The position numbers and the translations under genes were made by a program. Below are positions 8,084-15,929 of a DNA stretch of 64,000 nt, piece by piece. The notes below the pieces were generated by a model. It saw only the letters and a list, made by a program, of their open reading frames with translations, ran no database searches and was not told the DNA's origin. Within the stretch, counting starts at the first letter, position 1; each line of letters opens with the position of its first letter. Source of the stretch: Flavobacteriales bacterium (GTDB taxonomy: Bacteria; Bacteroidota; Bacteroidia; Flavobacteriales_D; Sanyastnellaceae); contig JAGYJM010000002.1 in assembly GCA_018402085.1 (NCBI GenBank), forward strand, positions 1,736,001-1,800,000, in the 5' to 3' direction.

Positions 8084-9313
8084 TCAATATGCTTTGGCCA
8101 GCGTCTCGAGCGCTTTTTCAGGAGCAGCTGCACCGGGGTAGAATGACAAAACGCGCTGAATAACTTCATCAACGATGGAATCGGGGCAGGATGCACCGCT
8201 GGTGACTATAATTCGTGGCTTATCACAGTCAGGAAGATAACCTGTGCTCAATACCTCCTCTTTTCGGTGTATATCGTAGTGATTGATTTCACTGTCTGAG
8301 ATCAGGTGCTCAGCCATCTGGATAAAAAACGTCGGCATTGCCTCCTCGCAAAGCTCAACGAGGTGTGAAGTGTTGGAGCTATTATACCCACCCACCACGA
8401 TCGCCAGATCTGCGCCTTCTTCCAGCAGCCCTTTCGTCGCACGCTGATTGTCATTAGTCGCGTAACAGAGTGTGTCACGTGTATCGGCAAAATGCTGCTT
8501 CAGCTCGCCTTCACCGTGCAAATCGAGCATCACTTGTTTCAGATAGTCAGCTATTTCCTGGGTTTCTTCGGCGAGCATAGTCGTTTGATTGACGACGCCT
8601 AACCGATCGAGGTGCCTCGCAGGGTCGAAACCTTCGCTGGTGCGTCCGTTGAAATACACCTCAAAGTCACTTAATGGCTTTTCACCGCGAATAAACCCTT
8701 CAAGAATTTTTACCTCGTCCAGGTTTTTGACCACCACGGCCGCACCGTGCTGCCTGGCATGCGAGAAGGTGGCACGGGTCTCTTCATGTTTAGGCTTCCC
8801 ATGTATCACGATGGTATAGTCGTCTGACCCCAGCTTCAGTGATCGCTTCCATACCTTTTCAACGAACGGACAAGTGGTGTTGTAGCTCTGCACACCGATG
8901 TTGTGTGCTTTCAGGTAAGCTTCAATTTCAACCGTAGTACCAAATGCAGGCACGATCACGATATCTTCAGGCGTCAAGCTGTCAAACGGTATCAGTTGGT
9001 TTCCGTAAGTATCTTGAAGAAACTGCACCCCCCTGCTCTGAAGATCATCATTCACCGCCTGGTTGTGAATCATCTCACTCAGCAAAAAAATTCGCTTCCC
9101 GGGGTTCTCATTGATTGCCCGATATGAAATCTCAATGGCATTCTCTACTCCATAGCAGAAGCCGAAATGGCGAGCCAACAGCACCTGCAGCCTGCCAAAG
9201 TCAAGCACGCTTGGCGTAAAATCCTGCTTGCGAGGGTCAGTGGTTTTACGCAATTGCTTCACGCGACTAATGATCGGTGAACGGTAAGTTGTGGGGATTT
9301 CGAAGCTTCTCAT
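8084..9313 (-). CDS. ispH: 4-hydroxy-3-methylbut-2-enyl diphosphate reductase
   Basis: 409 residues, the long IspH/LytB form found in Bacteroidota, cyanobacteria and plants. The three Fe-S cluster cysteines are Cys53 (FGFCYGV), Cys148 (NTTCPFV) and Cys283 (DTLCYATNDNQ). The VNQTTML and GGYNSSNT substrate motifs are present. It makes IPP and DMAPP in the last step of the MEP pathway, which feeds the carotenoids encoded at the window start. It is transcribed alone from a TACCTTTG box. Confidence 0.96.
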   Translation of the reverse strand: MRSFEIPTTYRSPIISRVKQLRKTTDPRKQDFTPSVLDFGRLQVLLARHFGFCYGVENAIEISYRAINENPGKRIFLLSEMIHNQAVNDDLQSRGVQFLQDTYGNQLIPFDSLTPEDIVIVPAFGTTVEIEAYLKAHNIGVQSYNTTCPFVEKVWKRSLKLGSDDYTIVIHGKPKHEETRATFSHARQHGAAVVVKNLDEVKILEGFIRGEKPLSDFEVYFNGRTSEGFDPARHLDRLGVVNQTTMLAEETQEIADYLKQVMLDLHGEGELKQHFADTRDTLCYATNDNQRATKGLLEEGADLAIVVGGYNSSNTSHLVELCEEAMPTFFIQMAEHLISDSEINHYDIHRKEEVLSTGYLPDCDKPRIIVTSGASCPDSIVDEVIQRVLSFYPGAAAPEKALETLAKAY

Positions 9314-9330
9314 ACCTCATTTTAACCATT

Positions 9331-9338
9331 CAAAGGTA
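9331..9338 (-). promoter_or_regulatory. -7 promoter box of ispH
   Basis: TACCTTTG on the minus strand, matching TAnnTTTG. The predicted start is near 9324, 11 nt before the ispH ATG. Confidence 0.5.
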
Positions 9339-9390
9339 GCAATGTTCGACACGTAATGGCTTCACTCTTCTGGTCTATTGATGTGGCGCA

Positions 9391-9453
9391 TGTGTTCGCG
9401 TTTTCAGCGTTCTTCTTTTTTGCTTTCGCCGTAAAAACGGCGGATGCGAACAC
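9391..9453 (+). repeat. Stem-loop element copy 4 (intergenic)
   Basis: Core CGCCGT / AAAA / ACGGCG + GATGCGAAC at 9427-9451. Outer arms GTGTTCGC (9392-9399) and GCGAACAC (9446-9453) are perfectly complementary over 8 bp. It lies in the 3' region of the minus-strand lipoprotein gene, between it and ispH. Confidence 0.8.
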
Positions 9454-9457
9454 GCTC

Positions 9458-10009
9458 CTAACGAAGCAAGCCGCGGCAGTAAGACTCGAGTTTTCCTCGC
9501 CGCCTCAATTTGCGCAGCGCACGAATGTCATCGTCTTTCTTGTAGCCCTCTACGCGGCTGGCCACATCCGCAATTACCTGCAGTCCGGCAACGTGCGCTG
9601 CCACAGGATCTACCGCCTGTGCAGGTTTCCCCAGTTGATAGGCAGCCATACCGTGCAACATAGGAAAAAGCAACTCAGGATACCTTTCCAAAAAAGGTAA
9701 CGCCTCCGGTTGCAGTTCTATGATGATGTCAGGATGTCCGCTCAGCCACACCAGCACAAAGGCATTCAATCGCTGCCTTGCCTCCAGGCATTCATCCAAC
9801 GAATGCGTGCTGAGCCACACCAACGCATCCGACGCTTTTGCGTCGCTTTCACGGTAATCTGCAACCACCTCAAACGATTGATCATCCGGCAGCTTCGGAG
9901 CCTCACACTGGCCACAAGCCCATAGTGGCAAGCAGCACAGAAGTAACAGCCCAAACTCAGCGGATCGTCGTTTCAGTAAAGCGGATGCTATAGGATTCGA
10001 GCTCTTCAA
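9458..10009 (-). CDS. Putative lipoprotein, unknown function
   Basis: Not recognised. The only in-frame ATG (10051) would overlap the upstream gene by 95 nt. I give the TTG at 10009. A CTG at 9976 would give a textbook lipoprotein signal (KRR, then LLLLCCLPLWAC with the lipobox Cys). The mature part is about 145 residues, helical in appearance, with no known motif. It overlaps the saccharopine dehydrogenase stop, so it is probably translationally coupled. One stem-loop copy is read in sense as D-A-K-A-S-D. Confidence 0.6.
   Translation of the reverse strand: MKSSNPIASALLKRRSAEFGLLLLCCLPLWACGQCEAPKLPDDQSFEVVADYRESDAKASDALVWLSTHSLDECLEARQRLNAFVLVWLSGHPDIIIELQPEALPFLERYPELLFPMLHGMAAYQLGKPAQAVDPVAAHVAGLQVIADVASRVEGYKKDDDIRALRKLRRRGKLESYCRGLLR
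9826..9845 (-). repeat. Stem-loop element copy 5 (inside lipoprotein gene)
   Basis: On the minus strand CGACGC / AAAA / GCGTCG + GATGCG. It is read in sense as D-A-K-A-S-D-A by the host gene. Confidence 0.8.
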
Positions 10010-11282
10010 GAATCGGATGGTAGATTTCAGGTAAGATAGGTAAATGTACACCGCTCAACGAGAGCTGACCGTTAAGGATCATCTTGGCAGCGATGCCTAC
10101 AGGCAGCCCCACGGTTTCACTCATCGCCGTATATGTTTGCGTTTCACCGATTGCAACCATTGAGCTGTGCACCTCGTGCTCCTGACCATCTTTCAGATAG
10201 TCAAAGCGGTGCCACATGACAATCATGTCTTTATCGTCTGGTTCCAATTTCCACTTGTCTTCAAGCAGATGCTGGAGCACTTTTGCAGGAGTTGCATGCT
10301 CAAGTCCGACTGGCGTATTCTCAAAAATACCGGTCCACCTCAGCATTTCCATCACCTCTTCACTGAGGTTAAGAAAGTTCTGTAGTTTCTCCTCCACAGG
10401 TAGTTCCGGATCGTACATCAGAAAGGCGTTGATAAAGTCGCGCCAGGACATTTTGCGGCAATCAACCTCAAAATCTTCAGTGGTGATACCTAGCTGTACG
10501 AACACATTCCAGGCCTCACAGAAGCCTTTGCCCCGAAGGGTTCCTCGGTAAATGGTGGGCACGTTTTCCAGTCCGTAGGTCTTACGATAAGACAAACTGT
10601 CTCGGTTAGCATAGCCCTCAAAGGTGCCATAGCCTTCAACATCAATGTCTTTATAACGCTCAAAGATTTTATGAATCGGGATGTATTTCAGCCGGTTTTG
10701 TTGAATGTACTGGGCAGTCCCCCCCATGCCGGCCATGATTACATTGCGCGGATTCCAGGTGAATTTATAATGCCACGGATTGTTATCGCTCTCGGGAGCG
10801 ATAAGACCTCCGGTAAATGACTCAAAACGGATCAGCTCCCCCCCTTTCTTCTGAATGTCGTGAATGATCTTCATAGCACTCATGTGGTCAATACCCGGAT
10901 CAACCCCCATTTCATTCAGGAGCAGCACTCCTTTGGCCTTTGCTGCTTCGTCAAGCGATCTCATTTCTTTGGAAATGTAACTTGGGGTAATGAGCGGTAC
11001 TCCGAAATGAATGGCATCACCGGCCACATCGATGTGCATTGAAGCCGGCAACATGCTGATCACCAGATCAGCACCTGCGATCAGTTCGCGCCTTTTTTCA
11101 CTGTTCCCGGCATCAAAACCGGTAGCATCACCACGTTGATGACCATTAATTTTAGACCTTGCCAATGCCTCATCCCGGTCAGCAACCAACACTTCCCAGC
11201 CTTCTGCTTCGCTTTCATTCAGCAGGTAACGCAACAGCGAAGAACTTGATCTTCCTGCGCCTATCACTACAATTCGCTTCAA
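9957..11282 (-). CDS. Saccharopine dehydrogenase family protein
   Basis: 441 residues. An N-terminal Rossmann fold starts at VVIGAGRSSSSLLRYLL and is followed by the family's C-terminal catalytic domain (NEMGVDPGIDHMSAMKII near residue 125). It resembles the Lys9-type saccharopine dehydrogenase (glutamate-forming), which acts with aminoadipate semialdehyde in lysine metabolism. A paralogue using another substrate cannot be excluded. No lysine-ketoglutarate reductase gene is next to it. It is the first gene of a two-gene unit with the lipoprotein at 9458. Confidence 0.85.
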   Translation of the reverse strand: MKRIVVIGAGRSSSSLLRYLLNESEAEGWEVLVADRDEALARSKINGHQRGDATGFDAGNSEKRRELIAGADLVISMLPASMHIDVAGDAIHFGVPLITPSYISKEMRSLDEAAKAKGVLLLNEMGVDPGIDHMSAMKIIHDIQKKGGELIRFESFTGGLIAPESDNNPWHYKFTWNPRNVIMAGMGGTAQYIQQNRLKYIPIHKIFERYKDIDVEGYGTFEGYANRDSLSYRKTYGLENVPTIYRGTLRGKGFCEAWNVFVQLGITTEDFEVDCRKMSWRDFINAFLMYDPELPVEEKLQNFLNLSEEVMEMLRWTGIFENTPVGLEHATPAKVLQHLLEDKWKLEPDDKDMIVMWHRFDYLKDGQEHEVHSSMVAIGETQTYTAMSETVGLPVGIAAKMILNGQLSLSGVHLPILPEIYHPILEELESYSIRFTETTIR

Positions 11283-11380
11283 TTGAACTTCTCTTTAGAT
11301 TGCGGTCAAATATAGCCTTTCACCCTTGGTTGGCGTTTCTGTACCGAAATAGTTACCAAAAAACTGTGGAAGACAATTTT

Positions 11381-11395
11381 TGGCACGAGAATTGA
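11381..11395 (+). promoter_or_regulatory. Sigma-54-like -24/-12 element upstream of DUF4476 gene
   Basis: TGGCAC, 5-nt spacer GAGAA, then TTGA, one base off the sigma-54 consensus TGGCAC-N5-TTGC. The -24 T lies 58 nt before the ATG, exactly as upstream of the PQQ-propeller gene at 60488. Confidence 0.4.
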
Positions 11396-11438
11396 AAGGA
11401 AGTAATAAACCGTAATTTAGTCACAAATTTTTGGCACT

Positions 11439-12386
11439 ATGAGACAACTTACTCTTATCATGATCACAGCGTTGCTCTCAGGCAACGCATTCGCACAGTC
11501 TGCTAACGGCGTGTTCTTCTCCGAATTTGGCGAGAAGTTCATCGTCTACATCAACAATGTTCAGCAGAATGACGAGTACAGCGCGAACGTGCGCGTAGAA
11601 GACATTGCGCAAGACTTTGTTCAGGTGCGCATTGACTTCGAAAGCGACGAGTACCCCGATTTCCAGGCGAACGCCGGTTTCGAGCGCGGACAAGAGACCA
11701 CTTACCTGGTGAAGAAGAACCGCAAAGGTGAGTATGTACTTCGAGCTCGTGGCTTTATGCCAATCGCTGATGCCCCTCAGCCTGAAGCTCCTGCAGAACC
11801 GGCCGTTGCCCCGCAACCTGCCCAGCCGGTAACGCCGGCCCCGAGTGGCACCAAAACCACTACCACCACTACTACTACCACTAAAGGTGGAGACGGAGAC
11901 GTTGGTGTTAAAATGGACACGCCCGGGGGTAGCATCTCCATCAACATTGATGCTCCTGACATGGACACCGAGATGGAAATCACCGAGACACGCACCGAAA
12001 CGGTAGTAACTGAATCGTACGTAGAAGAACCGCAAGGCAGAATGACCCGTTCACAAGAAAGCGCGGTACCCGGTTACAACGGTCCGTTTGGCTGCGACTG
12101 GCCCACCGATGATGCCGGTTTTACCCAAATGAAGAAGTCTATCTCAGGTAAGACCTTTGATGACGCAAAAATGACTGTTGCCAAGCAAGCTACACGAAAT
12201 AAGTGTCTTACTGCTTCGCAGGTCAAAGAAGTGATGGCCATCTTCACTTTTGAAGAAGATAAACTGGAGTATGCCAAGTTTGCATATGATTACACATACG
12301 ATCAGGGTAATTACTACATGGTGAATGATGTCTTTGATTTCGAGTTTACCATTGACGAACTCAATGAGTACATCGAAAGCAAGTAG
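11439..12386 (+). CDS. DUF4476 domain protein, secreted
   Basis: 315 residues with a signal peptide (LTLIMITALLSGNAFAQ). Residues 20-105 form a beta-rich domain. A Pro/Ala and Thr-rich linker follows, including a run of about ten Thr. The C-terminal ~95 residues from GPFGCDWP match DUF4476, a helical domain found in many Bacteroidota envelope proteins, of unknown function. It heads a cluster of envelope lipoproteins (12416, 13789, 15226), 29 nt before the next gene. It has a sigma-54-like element upstream. Confidence 0.85.
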   Translation: MRQLTLIMITALLSGNAFAQSANGVFFSEFGEKFIVYINNVQQNDEYSANVRVEDIAQDFVQVRIDFESDEYPDFQANAGFERGQETTYLVKKNRKGEYVLRARGFMPIADAPQPEAPAEPAVAPQPAQPVTPAPSGTKTTTTTTTTTKGGDGDVGVKMDTPGGSISINIDAPDMDTEMEITETRTETVVTESYVEEPQGRMTRSQESAVPGYNGPFGCDWPTDDAGFTQMKKSISGKTFDDAKMTVAKQATRNKCLTASQVKEVMAIFTFEEDKLEYAKFAYDYTYDQGNYYMVNDVFDFEFTIDELNEYIESK

Positions 12387-12415
12387 AACGAACGGTAGCT
12401 TACAATTTTAAAACT

Positions 12416-13792
12416 ATGAGAATTCTCCTGCACTGTATCTTGATTCTGTTCGTTGCGGCTATCGCTTCGGGCTGCGCCACTTCTCGGTCGTTCTCGAAAA
12501 AGGGTTTAAAACTCGAAGAGGCCGGATTGTTAGAGGAGGCTGCACGCATGTACTATACCTCGCTGCAGAAAAACCGCACGAATGTAGATGCAAAGATCGG
12601 AATGAAGAATACAGGGCAGGTGGTTCTCAACAACAAGCTACAGGAGTTTGTGCAGCTCAAGTCTTTTGACAAAAAGAAAGAGGCGGTAGCCGCATGGGAA
12701 GATGCACTTAACTACAGCAATCGTGTGTCAAGTCTGGGGGTAGAACTCACCGTGGCGGAGTTCTACATGAAAGACTACGAAGACATGGAGCTGGCGTACA
12801 TTGAAGAATTATATGACGAGGGCCTGGCTTTGATGGACAGTGGTGAATACGAGAAGGCTGAAGCTCGTTTCAAAGAAATTGCGCGGCTTGACCCTGAGCA
12901 TAACGAAGCTACCGATATGGCTGACGTGGCTTACTGCGAGCCGTTTTACAAAGCCGGTAAAGAAGCTTTTGAACTCGGGAACTACCGTGAGGCATACGAG
13001 AACTTTGACAGCGTGATCGGGAGGGTTCCTATGTACAAAGATGCAGCGGCATATCGTCAAGAATCTCTTGACCTCGGCTTGTTCACTGTAGCCCTGCTGC
13101 CCTTTGAAAACGCGACCACTCGAAACGGTCTTGATGCAAAAGTGGAGGCCTATGCGCTTGAAGCCATGACCGGAGTGAAGGATCCTTTTCTGAAGGTGGT
13201 AGACCGTGCCAATATGGAGCTGATCCTTGAAGAGCAAAAACTCGGGCTGAGCGGCGTAATTGATGAAGAATCTGCTGTGAACGTAGGTGAACTGATCGGA
13301 GCACAGGCGATTCTCACCGGAACAGTGCTCAGCTATAGCCCGGTAGAAGGAGATGTGCAGCGCAGCATGCGCGAAGGCTTTGAACGTTATAGCGTTAAAC
13401 GGTTGAACCGTGAAACCAATAAGTACTACTTTGAAACGAAATACCGCAAAACGAACTACCAGGAATTTACCCGTCAAAATACCGTTTCGGTGTCATTTCA
13501 ATACAAGGTGATCTCCCTCAAGACCGGTGAGATTATCAAGTCACGCATCATTGAGCAGTCTGAAACGAGCACGGCCACATGGGCAGAATACGACGGGGAA
13601 CTGCAAAACCTCTTTCCGATAAGAGGTAATGGCGTCAATACGAACATGCGCGCACAGCAGCAGCTGCACGCACTGATGGGCGCTCAGCGTACCCCGATGA
13701 CTACTGATCAACTCACAAATGATGTGTTTCAGAGTGTGACAAGACAAATGAAAAATGAAGTAGGTACGCTGATCAGAGATTTGGTGAAGTGA
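12416..13792 (+). CDS. CsgG-like lipoprotein with helical-repeat N-terminus
   Basis: 458 residues. The lipobox is IASGC with Cys20. Residues 30-220 are helical and TPR-like (EEAARMYYTSLQKN; YEKAEARFKEIARLDPEH; YREAYENFDSVI). From about 222 a CsgG/LpoB-like domain begins: VALLPFENATTRNG, VVDRANMELILEEQKLGLSG, GAQAILTGTVLSY. CsgG proteins make outer-membrane oligomers or channels; which role applies is unknown. It overlaps the next gene by 4 nt (GTGA), so the two products are probably made together and may act in one complex. Confidence 0.83.
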   Translation: MRILLHCILILFVAAIASGCATSRSFSKKGLKLEEAGLLEEAARMYYTSLQKNRTNVDAKIGMKNTGQVVLNNKLQEFVQLKSFDKKKEAVAAWEDALNYSNRVSSLGVELTVAEFYMKDYEDMELAYIEELYDEGLALMDSGEYEKAEARFKEIARLDPEHNEATDMADVAYCEPFYKAGKEAFELGNYREAYENFDSVIGRVPMYKDAAAYRQESLDLGLFTVALLPFENATTRNGLDAKVEAYALEAMTGVKDPFLKVVDRANMELILEEQKLGLSGVIDEESAVNVGELIGAQAILTGTVLSYSPVEGDVQRSMREGFERYSVKRLNRETNKYYFETKYRKTNYQEFTRQNTVSVSFQYKVISLKTGEIIKSRIIEQSETSTATWAEYDGELQNLFPIRGNGVNTNMRAQQQLHALMGAQRTPMTTDQLTNDVFQSVTRQMKNEVGTLIRDLVK

Positions 13793-15165
13793 ATAAGATA
13801 CTCAAACATACCGTATACATAATGCTCCTCTTGCTGGTGGCATCCTGCACACCCAACAAAGAGGTAGCGATGACCCCTGAACGACCAATGCCAGATTGGG
13901 TGCGGTCAAGGCCAATCAACCCTGCCTATTACATTGGTGTAGGCTCGGTATCGAAAAGGATTGAACCTGTTGAATACGCTTCTGTAGCCAAGAAGAATGC
14001 GCTGAATGATCTGACCAGTGAAATACGGGTGACGGTAAAAAGCGAGAGTTTTCTCAATACGATGCAGGTCAATAAACAGGTTCAGGAAGAATTCAATTCA
14101 ACCATCGCCACATTCTCTGACGAAGAAATTGAAGGCTTTGAAATCGTAGACAACTACGAGACAGAGACCGACTATTGGGTATTTTATCGCTTATCGAAAG
14201 CCCGGCACGAACAGATCCGACAAGAGAAAAAAACGGCGGTCATGCGCGCTGCATATGACCACCTGCAGCGGGCCAGGCAAGCGCGTGAAGACGCAAACGT
14301 CACTGGTGCAGCTGATGCGTATCTGCGCGGTTTATTCGAAATGAAAGAATACTGGAATGACGTCAATCGTTTCTCCGAAAATGGCAACGATATCTACCTC
14401 GATAACCAGATTTTTCAAGAATTCAAGTCACTTGTCAGCAAGGTCAAACTTGCGGTAGAACCGGCTGAAATCATGCTGAACGCTGATAATAGTTTTTCAC
14501 AGGAAGTTCGTGTATATGCAAAGCTCGACGGTAAGCCGGTCAGCAGTTTGCCTGTGACCTACACCTATGACAACGGCAAATACCGCAATGAATTTGAACG
14601 AAAAACCGATGGCACAGGAGCATTGACCATTCAGATCGGGGATGCTGATCTCGCTAAACCAAACAACCAGCTCGAGGTTTTTCTTACTGCTACCTCTCTT
14701 GAGCCGCAAGATCTTGACCGAAAGCTGATGGATCCGCTTGTGGAAGGCACACGTTCAAGTACAACGGTGGTTCCAATTCGTACCGAATTACCCAGCGTCT
14801 TCTTCAAAGTGAAAGAGTTTAACCTCGGCGAAGACCTCGGCACAGAACGCCTTGCAGCTCCATTGCGCGAAGCCATGAGCAATAAAGGCTTCAGATTTAC
14901 TACATCTGAAGAGAAAGCCGACTATATTGTGACCATTGAAGGCGCCACCCGAGAAGGAGGAACATCTCAAGGATTTCATGTAGCTTACCTTGATGTCGAT
15001 TACGCCGTTAGCGATAGAAAAGGCAATATGTTGCTTCAGAATAGCGAAAACAATATCAAAGGACTGCAACTGAACTCCAAATCTGCCGGACTGGAAGCCT
15101 ACAAAAAAGCAAGTAAACGAATTGAAAAAGAGATCGTTGATGATATTCTAGACGCCATTTTTTAA
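13789..15165 (+). CDS. LPP20-like lipoprotein
   Basis: 458 residues starting at GTG within the previous stop. The lipobox is LLVASC with Cys20. The segment PDWVRSRPINPAYYIGVGSV and the following Ala/Lys-rich helix match the LPP20 family, whose members often sit beside CsgG-like proteins. Beta-rich segments follow, including an Ig-like stretch near 240-300, and a C-terminal domain resembling CsgG-associated folds. Its job is unknown; the tight coupling to the CsgG-like gene suggests a shared envelope complex. Confidence 0.78.
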   Translation: MNKILKHTVYIMLLLLVASCTPNKEVAMTPERPMPDWVRSRPINPAYYIGVGSVSKRIEPVEYASVAKKNALNDLTSEIRVTVKSESFLNTMQVNKQVQEEFNSTIATFSDEEIEGFEIVDNYETETDYWVFYRLSKARHEQIRQEKKTAVMRAAYDHLQRARQAREDANVTGAADAYLRGLFEMKEYWNDVNRFSENGNDIYLDNQIFQEFKSLVSKVKLAVEPAEIMLNADNSFSQEVRVYAKLDGKPVSSLPVTYTYDNGKYRNEFERKTDGTGALTIQIGDADLAKPNNQLEVFLTATSLEPQDLDRKLMDPLVEGTRSSTTVVPIRTELPSVFFKVKEFNLGEDLGTERLAAPLREAMSNKGFRFTTSEEKADYIVTIEGATREGGTSQGFHVAYLDVDYAVSDRKGNMLLQNSENNIKGLQLNSKSAGLEAYKKASKRIEKEIVDDILDAIF

Positions 15166-15169
15166 ATTT

Positions 15170-15184
15170 TGGCACGATTTTAGA
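15170..15184 (+). promoter_or_regulatory. TGGCAC motif upstream of LPP20-like gene
   Basis: TGGCAC, spacer GATTT, then TAGA: the -24 half is perfect and the -12 half poor. It lies 56 nt before the ATG at 15226. A 17-nt stretch around it, AATTTTGGCACGATTTT, is identical to one upstream of the gene at 51089-52144. Confidence 0.35.
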
Positions 15185-15225
15185 TGTACACAAAGCAACA
15201 AACTGTTAATGCAAAACCAAGGGAT

Positions 15226-15819
15226 ATGAAAAAACTGACTGCAACCCCGAGTATGCTCCTTATGATGTTCATGGCCTTCGCCATCGTAACCACAACAGGA
15301 TGCAAAGGAAAAAAAGAAGTTGAAGAGCCGAAGCCGGCAGGCGAGGTGCTGATCAACGAGTACTGTTCAGGTGCGAAGTACATGTCTGACTCTGAAGCCT
15401 TCCGCGCAAGTGCTACAGGAGAGAGCATGAGCCGCGAAACAGCAAAGAAGATTGCTCGCTCAAATGCGGAATCGAGACTTGCACGTTCAATCGGCGTGAC
15501 CATTCAAGTGGTAACTGACAACTACGTCAATTCTACCAAATTCAATAACAAAGAGGAAGCCACGAACACATTCAATGAATTGGCTCGTGCTACCATCGAC
15601 GAAGAACTCCGAGGAGCAGTCGTCATCTGCGAAGAACTCACGCAAAAGCCAGATCAGAACTACGTGAGCTACATCGCCATCGAACTCTCAGGAGACGAAT
15701 TGGCCCGCGCATACAGCGAGCGCCTGTCAAACGACGAGCGCATCAAGGCAGAGTACAACTACGAAAAGTTTAAAGAGACTTTCGAAAAGGAAATGGAGCG
15801 CATCGGTAACGAGCAATAA
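15226..15819 (+). CDS. LPP20-like lipoprotein, short
   Basis: 197 residues from the ATG at 15226. An upstream ATG at 15184 adds 14 residues that do not resemble a signal peptide. The lipobox is TTTGC with Cys26. An Ala-rich helical stretch (SRETAKKIARSNAESRLARSIGV) is like the LPP20 core and also like part of the preceding gene. The C-terminus is charged and helical. A strong terminator follows, closing the envelope cluster that begins at 11439. Confidence 0.78.
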   Translation: MKKLTATPSMLLMMFMAFAIVTTTGCKGKKEVEEPKPAGEVLINEYCSGAKYMSDSEAFRASATGESMSRETAKKIARSNAESRLARSIGVTIQVVTDNYVNSTKFNNKEEATNTFNELARATIDEELRGAVVICEELTQKPDQNYVSYIAIELSGDELARAYSERLSNDERIKAEYNYEKFKETFEKEMERIGNEQ

Positions 15820-15845
15820 CGCCAGATCCAAAATAAACCGCTTTC

Positions 15846-15876
15846 AAACCCGGGTCGACTTGACCCGGGTTTTTTA
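15846..15876 (+). terminator. Rho-independent terminator after lipoprotein cluster
   Basis: Perfect 10-bp stem AACCCGGGTC (15847-15856) with GACCCGGGTT (15862-15871), loop GACTT, followed by a T run. Confidence 0.85.
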
Positions 15877-15929
15877 TTTCTGAAGATTTGCGCTTTACTA
15901 TATTTGAACTTGCCTATAATGATTCTGAC

